Assembly (NCBI GenBank): GCA_022828595.1
Contig: JAKGHH010000001.1
Span: forward strand, 73,528,401-73,592,400
Direction of reading: 5' to 3'
Source of the DNA: Nelumbo lutea
Taxonomy: Eukaryota > Streptophyta > Magnoliopsida > Proteales > Nelumbonaceae
DNA: 64,000 bases
Below are positions 58,264 to 64,000 of this stretch, one piece after another (the stretch's first letter is position 1; each line of letters begins with the position of its first letter). The notes under the pieces are model-generated. The model saw nothing but the letters and a program-made list of their open reading frames with translations. It was not told where the DNA came from and made no database searches. Made by a program: the position numbers and the translations under genes.

Positions 58264-58271
58264 CTTACAAT

Positions 58272-58536
58272 CATGGTTTTCAAAATTGGATAGGACCGGA
58301 TGGCTAGACTGGAAAAACCGGGAATCAGTTCCGTTTTTTTCGAAAACCGTTGATTTTAGTCAATAAACTACTGAACCAGCCGATTAATCGTTCGAATGAT
58401 TTTGATTGTTTTTCAATTTTTTTTTAAATTTTTTATTTTTTTTGTCAGAATAGACTAAGACTAACCATTCAGATCAAACAATTAGACCATTTGACCCAAT
58501 AACCGGACCCCTGACTGATTCCGTCACCGGGTCATG
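58272..58536. mobile_element. hAT MITE, target duplication CTTACAAT
   Basis: 265 bp, starting CATGGTTTTCAAAATTGG and ending CACCGGGTCATG. CTTACAAT flanks it exactly at 58264-58271 and 58537-58544. Same family as 59507-59770. Confidence 0.88.
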
Positions 58537-58544
58537 CTTACAAT

Positions 58545-59498
58545 AAAACTCCAGATTTCCTACCCAAACTCTACCCGTCTTGAATTGCAGCCATTCATCT
58601 CCATGTTGTATCGTGAGATTTGCGGCTAAATGTTTGTGGGTAGAACGTGGGTAGAAAAAATAGAAAATCTAGATACGGTGGCCTCATGATTCATCCAACA
58701 AGATTAGTTCTGCTGTTGCCAAAGGCATTTCGTTTTCTATGAAGACCGTAATGTCTTATCTCAACCCACCAAGTGGAATGCGTACAATGTTTTGATCTCG
58801 AGTATCCATTCCATGCACGTCCCACTTGACCAATCACTGGTTTCATAATCGAATCGATCAGTTCCAAGTTTTATTCTTTTCCAGCGACGAAGTACCATGG
58901 CAGAAAGCGTGTCGTGCCCTAGTTGCAGTAGTTATGAAACCGGCGTAGGAATGTGGGTTTTGTTTCTAATACATCAGTCCAAATTATATTATATGATATC
59001 AGACAGAAAACAAAGGATAGGTCTATGAACTTCTCTTACACCATGGATAAAGGTGGTAGAGAACAAAATCTATTTGGGGACCACAACTAATGGTTAAATG
59101 ATTAATTCTTTAAAATGGTATTATAGACTATTTGATCAGGTAAATGAGTAATCTAGTGTTCAATCTTTATTGCCTTATAAATTATTTAAATTTTAATACA
59201 AGGTATGAATAGGCCAGCACTTGTCCACACTTCAAGTTTAATGAGTTTTTTAAGAAAAATTTTCTTGTATCCTAATAATAATATTTGTCAAAATTATCCC
59301 CAAATTATTACCATGGATTTATTTATTTTATTTTTATTTTTTAATTTTGAAAACCAAATATTTGTAAAATAATCAATAAGAAATTGTCAGATCTGTGAGG
59401 TATATTCCGAATGTAAAGCCAAAAAAGCTGTGAGAACCGTGTGAATACAATTTGTGTGAGGACTGAATCCGCTCTATCTATATAGACTTAAGAGTGGC
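58545..59498. other. No gene recognised
   Basis: Unassigned sequence between two copies of the same MITE family. Confidence 0.35.
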
Positions 59499-59506
59499 AC
59501 CTAAAC

Positions 59507-59770
59507 AATGGTTTTTAAAACCGGACCAGACCAGACAGTCGGACCAGAAAAATCAGGAACTGGTCAGATCTGTTTCCCCCGAAACCAGATTTCTTCCAAA
59601 ATCGTTGATTTTGGTCAGTGAACTACTGAACCGGGTGATTAATCATTTAAACCACTCAAATAATTTTGACCATTTTTTTATTTTTTATCAAAACAGGCTG
59701 AACGTTCAATTCAAACGGTCAGACCATTCGACCCAGTAATTCGGTCACCGGGTCGATTTTAAAAGCCATG
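59507..59770. mobile_element. hAT MITE, target duplication ACCTAAAC
   Basis: 264 bp, starting AATGGTTTTTAAAACCGG and ending CGATTTTAAAAGCCATG. ACCTAAAC flanks it exactly at 59499-59506 and 59771-59778. The interior shares GAACCGG, TCACCGGGTC and TTGATTTT(A/G)GTCA words with the copy at 58272-58536. Confidence 0.9.
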
Positions 59771-59778
59771 ACCTAAAC

Positions 59779-61773
59779 TATAGGGCCTTGAGCTCAAGCC
59801 TTTTGTTTTTGTACTTTTATTGAAGTTGGGGTTGACTTAGGGATGCGACTCTTGAGAATCTGAGCCCCACAAAGTGTAATACTAATTTCAGTGGTTTCTA
59901 CTTTCTACTTTCTACTTTCTAGAAATAAAAAACACAAGCATCAGCGATTCTCATTTTCTATCAGCCGAAGTTCATCAGAAGATACAGGTCAGGTGGGACC
60001 CAGCAGAGAGAGGGGAACCACTAGTTATCCATTCATAAATAAAACAAAAAGGAAAGGGAAATTAAAAGAGTAAATTGAACCATGCAGTTCCAATGGATTC
60101 TAGGAACATTGATTGAAGATGATATTTTTTATTCTTTTCTCACAAGTCACAAACCACTGAAATTGGAGTCAATCATCATGTGGAGGACACCCGCTTCCCC
60201 TCCACTCTCCACCCATGTATTGGTCTCTGTCCCGGTCCCCTCTTTGGTAGATTGTCGGGACCAGCCCGGATTTTGCCACGACGAGGTTCCCCATAGGATC
60301 CGGCCGGTGAACAGTGAGCACTAGTGCATGGTGGTGGGTGCTCTAGTTGGCAATCATTTAATTCTTAACTGAGTAAAGATCGATCTTCTTCTTCCTCTTT
60401 TTAATTATTTCATGCGGTGGATGAAGATGAACAAACAATTACGCACTCCACGGCTCCACTTTGCCATTCCTACATAAATCATAAATGGGAATGGCTAGGC
60501 AGGAATGTCACCCCTATGATCGCTGAGTCTCACAAGTATCCATTTAATGGCTCTGCTCTTCAACTTTCTATTATGATCTGATCTCGACTTTTCACAAACC
60601 AATGGCAGACGCTGGGTTGTCATAGGAAACCTATCCTTCAATTTTGATAAAGACCCCTCCCAGTTTACCACTGGACAGAGAAAGACCCATCTTTTTCAAA
60701 TTGGATGGGGTGGCTAGCTGGCTACAATGAAATTAATTTGTTATTATATATTTATCTTCTTCCATATTGATTTGAGACCCTCTAGCTCAAGCAATTGCTA
60801 ATTTGCATTTATTTGAATTTCATCACCTCAGACCCAAACGATGCAATTGTGGACCACCTTCACAACCAATACATTTTCCTTTCCTAGTAAAGCCTTTACT
60901 CTTTGGTTGTTGAGTGAAATTATGGGAATTAATTTATACATTTCCTACAACTTTGAACTTGCTTCCAACTTCTTTGTGTGCTTAATGTGCCACCCTACAG
61001 CTTTTGTTACTCCATGGCAAACTCGGGTTTATGACTCAGTCTGCAGGGTGTGCCAACGCGGTGGTGGCTCGGCCTTTATCTTTGAGCTCCCACTAAACCA
61101 GAGGGATATATTTAATGATGAAGCCCGTGGAATAGCGCCTAAAACTCTGTAATGTATTGAAAACTAAGGTGGGTCTTGTGGTGAAAGAGATAAAGATTTC
61201 CTCTTATTCCCACTTCCTCCCCAATCGATCAGTCTCTTTTGCTAATCTATTTTACAATTCGGTTTCTTAAGCCATTCCCATATAAAACAAACAAGGAGTA
61301 CTTGGGGAGGAGAACAGAAGAAACAATCCAAAATCTAATTGTAACAGACATTTACAAATATTTAGATCAAGAAAATGGTTCATGAAATCATGGTCTAGTA
61401 ATAACTTTGCTGTAATGTTTTCTAGACTAAATTCCAACTATCTGCTCTCATCGACTGGTCTAGAATTAAAATATAATGCGCAAGGTCCCAACTAGGGAGT
61501 CCAATTTATCTAATGAAATTTCTAGGACAGGTAATACACACACACGCGCACACTCTCTCTCTCCCTCTCTCTCTCTCTATAAATTCTTACAACTGAAAAG
61601 AAATTCACAAGCCTAGAAGGAAGCAAAGTTACTAGATTACTAGAGGGACTAAGTAATATATATCCATGCGTGATTTTCTTTTCTAACGAGTACCTGTACC
61701 TTCTGTACAACATCTCTATGGTGTATATCATGCAATCTACCCTGTGTTGTGCCCGAATTTCTGCTTCTGACTA
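59779..61773. other. No gene recognised; CT microsatellite near 61551-61578
   Basis: Open frames such as 60841-61152 (+) have no recognised domain. The right part may hold the 3' end of the CLE transcript, which runs leftward. Confidence 0.35.
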
Positions 61774-61821
61774 TAGAGAACAGTGGGACGAGATATTTCT
61801 AAATCGTCCCACTGTTCTCTA
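61774..61821 (-). other. Perfect 18-bp hairpin just past the CLE stop codon
   Basis: Arms 61774-61791 (TAGAGAACAGTGGGACGA) and 61804-61821 are exact reverse complements around a 12-nt loop. It starts 68 nt after the CLE stop, so it should lie in the 3' untranslated region. Function is unknown. Confidence 0.85.
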
Positions 61822-61889
61822 CACCGAGCTATCGCCTAGAATCGATCAAACGATGAAGAGATTCTGAAGAGAGAAGGGTAGTGGATGAA

Positions 61890-62120
61890 CTATCGCCTGT
61901 TGTGCAATGGGTTCGACCCTGTTGGTACCTTTCGCTTCTCGGACTCCATATCTCTGGTGGTTTGGTCAAATGCGTCTGGGGCTGTAATTGAAGTATCAAA
62001 GACCTGCTGCTGCTGCTTCCCAGTAGAGAGACTGGTGAAACTTTCCCGCAGGGCCTGAATTCTGGGAGATATAGAGAGGAGGAGAAAGGAGAGAAGAAGA
62101 CAAAGATGAAAGCGATTCAT
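61890..62120 (-). CDS. CLE: CLE peptide hormone precursor
   Basis: A 76-residue secreted pre-propeptide from one exon; the mature 12-13-residue glycopeptide signals to CLAVATA1/BAM-type LRR receptor kinases. Residues 1-23 are a signal peptide (MNRFHLCLLLSFLLLSISPR, then IQA). Residues 24-62 are the variable region. Residues 63-74 are the CLE motif RKVPTGSNPLHN, followed by RR and the stop. Closest in my memory are Arabidopsis CLE20 (RKVKTGSNPLHN) and the CLE8/CLE40 group. Pro4 and Pro9 are kept, but position 7, normally Pro and arabinosylated in many CLEs, is Ser. The start is the only ATG giving a signal peptide. On the minus strand a TATA-like CATAAAAGGGCC lies about 120 nt upstream (near 62235-62246). 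Confidence 0.92.
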   Translation of the reverse strand: MNRFHLCLLLSFLLLSISPRIQALRESFTSLSTGKQQQQVFDTSITAPDAFDQTTRDMESEKRKVPTGSNPLHNRR

Positions 62121-63119
62121 ATCTGAATAATGTGTTGGAGGAAAGACAGATACAATAGAGCTAATGAAAGAGAGGGGGAGGGAGTGCTAGCTAAGCTGTC
62201 CTTGGTGGTGGTGGTCGTGAAAAGTACAACAAGGCCCTTTTATGTTAATGGTGATGGAGGGTGCTTTACATTGTGGTGGTTATAAATGGCTATGGTTTGC
62301 CCAAGTGCAGAGAGAGAGAGAGAGAGAGCCCACCACAGTACAAATATAGCTGGTAATTAAGTGGGATCAGCTATTCTGGTCAGGATCTGATGGGTGATTG
62401 GGTTTTCAAACGTCAAAGTTGAGTGTAAAATTAATGGGTCACCTTCCTAGAAGAACAGTTGGAATGCAGAGGTTTGGTGGAAATCCCACTTCAACAATGG
62501 CGGTGACCTAAGACTTGCAGAAAAACCTGTTCATGTGAAACCTTAATTAATTAGTTAAAGAGTTCACAGGCTAGCACAACGACCTTGGATTTTTCCTTCT
62601 GAGATGACCAAAGCAGCCTTTGACTCAGAAACACATAAAAAAATGTCGTTTTAATCAAACCACTGCCTCCTCTTCCAATAAGTCCATTTTGGCCATGTAC
62701 ACAATTAAAGGTCAAACATCAGTTTCAGAAGCCAACGTACTGAATTGGCGTTGGCCAACAACAACATATATCCAAAACCATGGCTATTAATTTGTAGTTT
62801 CTTCCTTCCAAATAAAATTTTGATGAAACAAAGAAAAAGGCCAAAATAGATTGCTTTGGTCGTTGCAGCATATTTGGATTTGTTTTTTTCTGGTCCAACA
62901 ACGCGTTAGTGAGGAACTAGCCACGGGTTGTCCGCCCGCACTTTGTATGTATTATGTGTGCTTTCACTTGCACAATGATGAGAATCACCGACTCTTGTTG
63001 CCAGTGGAATGGTAATAAGTTTATAACCTCCCTGGTGCTGCTGAGTCAACCGGCCTGCTCTTCCATTTCTGGAGTCATCAACTCATCATGTTGTTTAATT
63101 GGTTGATATCTAACCATCT

Positions 63120-63154
<35 letters not shown>

Positions 63155-64000
63155 AATGCATGACTAATAGGTGAACTGGAAAACCGTGGGTGAGTTTATC
63201 TATTAATTCGTTATTCTATGTTTAGTTGACAAGCCAAACCAGAAGCTGGAAAAGGTATGAACAGACTTTTTGGGGGGAACCTTTTTGATGGGGAGAGAGA
63301 GTGGGGTGATAACTTGTTTCTCTTGTAGATTTCAATCCACCAATGTATACTTGGAATATTTATCTCCTTATTTCATTTCCTACCTTCCAAGCAGTTCTTG
63401 TGATATGAAAAATAGTGGGCTTTCACACAGGGCTAATGAAAATAATTTGCGTAAATTGAAGACCAAGAATGAAAGAAGAAGCTCTAAAGAAATATAGATT
63501 GGCTGGTCAGGGGCCGGCCGGTCATTAGTTGCTTTCTTTCTGCAGGAAATTAAGGGAGGATCGAAATTGATGATGAAAATGAGGATGAATATATATAGGA
63601 ATTTGCCACGTTAGAATGTAAAGGTTTATATATAGGCGTTTGAGTAATCTTGCAGGACGATCTTTCAGTGTATAGTACTCAGCTCCGTCGAAAAAGAAAG
63701 AAAAATCATCACCAAGTTTGACATTGTTTTGCAACTTTGTCACCGACCCCAGCATTCTTTTTCTTCTTTATGCCAACCCTAATTAGTACTGTCACACTCA
63801 CAATATATTCCAGTATTGATGCAATGACTGAGTCGATCCAAATGGGTGACTAACATTTGAAGTCGATGAGTGGACAGAGTACGATGCCAGTTGATCGTGG
63901 ATCAGTACTCGGCGACTGGACCTCCATTCTTCCCGGCTTAGAATCAGAAACACTTGAGATCCACCATCTTTTTAAAGTTAGGAATGAGGGGACATTAGCA
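62121..64000. other. CLE upstream region and unassigned sequence
   Basis: 62121-62350 likely holds the CLE leader and promoter, with a (GA)n run at 62307-62327. A (CT)n run lies at 63118-63151. No other gene recognised. Confidence 0.4.
63118..63151. repeat. (CT)n microsatellite
   Basis: About 16 CT units, uninterrupted. Confidence 0.9.

Noticed and set aside
60841..61152. 103-residue open frame
   Set aside because: No domain, no supporting promoter or splice signals that I could defend.
61774..61821. The hairpin as a microRNA precursor
   Set aside because: An 18-bp stem with a 12-nt loop is too short for plant miRNA processing, and pairing does not extend outward.

Overview
The window is nuclear DNA from a flowering plant, most likely a woody eudicot. 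Evidence: AT-rich intergenic sequence, GT-AG introns, a plastid-targeted carotenoid-cyclase paralog, a plant-type PP2A B' subunit, a CLE peptide gene, and dense plant hAT, Copia, L1-type LINE and tRNA-derived SINE debris. I cannot name the species from sequence alone. Three host genes look intact: a PP2A B' (B56) regulatory subunit (+, coding exons at 24751-26025 and 28948-29337), an 18-exon CruP lycopene-cyclase-like FAD protein (+, 33030-52533, 586 codons as I assembled it), and a single-exon CLE peptide precursor (-, 61890-62120).

Layout. 1-900: possible 5' end of a leftward gene whose body lies outside the window. 937-7378: I read this as one 6.4-kb hAT transposon. It has matching ends (TAGGGGTGA... 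/ ...TCACCCCTA), near-identical 8-bp target duplications (GTTTTAAC / GTTTTAGC), a decayed BED-hAT transposase, and a fragment of a CEPR2-like LRR receptor kinase lying between two ~150-bp direct copies of transposon sequence. 8.5-10.9 kb: a second, leftward hAT transposase wreck, itself hit by two small elements. 11.6-14.5 kb: leftward remains of a transposon-associated Ulp1 (C48) protein. 14.8-17.2 kb: a rightward L1-like LINE interrupted by a MITE in its RNase H region. 17.2-23.7 kb: repeats and MITEs. 24-29.8 kb: PP2A B' gene. 29.8-33 kb: AT-rich spacer with a 0.6-kb fold-back element. 33-52.5 kb: CruP. 52.5-61.7 kb: mostly unassigned sequence with MITEs and another fold-back element. 61.8-62.2 kb: CLE gene. 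62.2-64 kb: unassigned.

The CruP gene absorbed many transposons without losing its reading frame. Intron 4 holds a SINE with a 13-bp target duplication. Intron 5 holds a solo LTR with 5-bp duplication CTGAT. Intron 6 holds a hAT MITE. Intron 10 (8.1 kb) holds a SINE plus a three-layer nest: an L1 fragment, a 6.2-kb Copia element inside it, and a hAT MITE inside the Copia reverse transcriptase. All exon phases still join.

I see no bacterial-type system, CRISPR array or operon. The most unusual items are the hAT element carrying a receptor-kinase fragment, the nested intron, and a CLE motif with serine in place of proline 7, next to a perfect 18-bp hairpin just past the stop codon. Protein identities rest on recognised motifs, not database searches.
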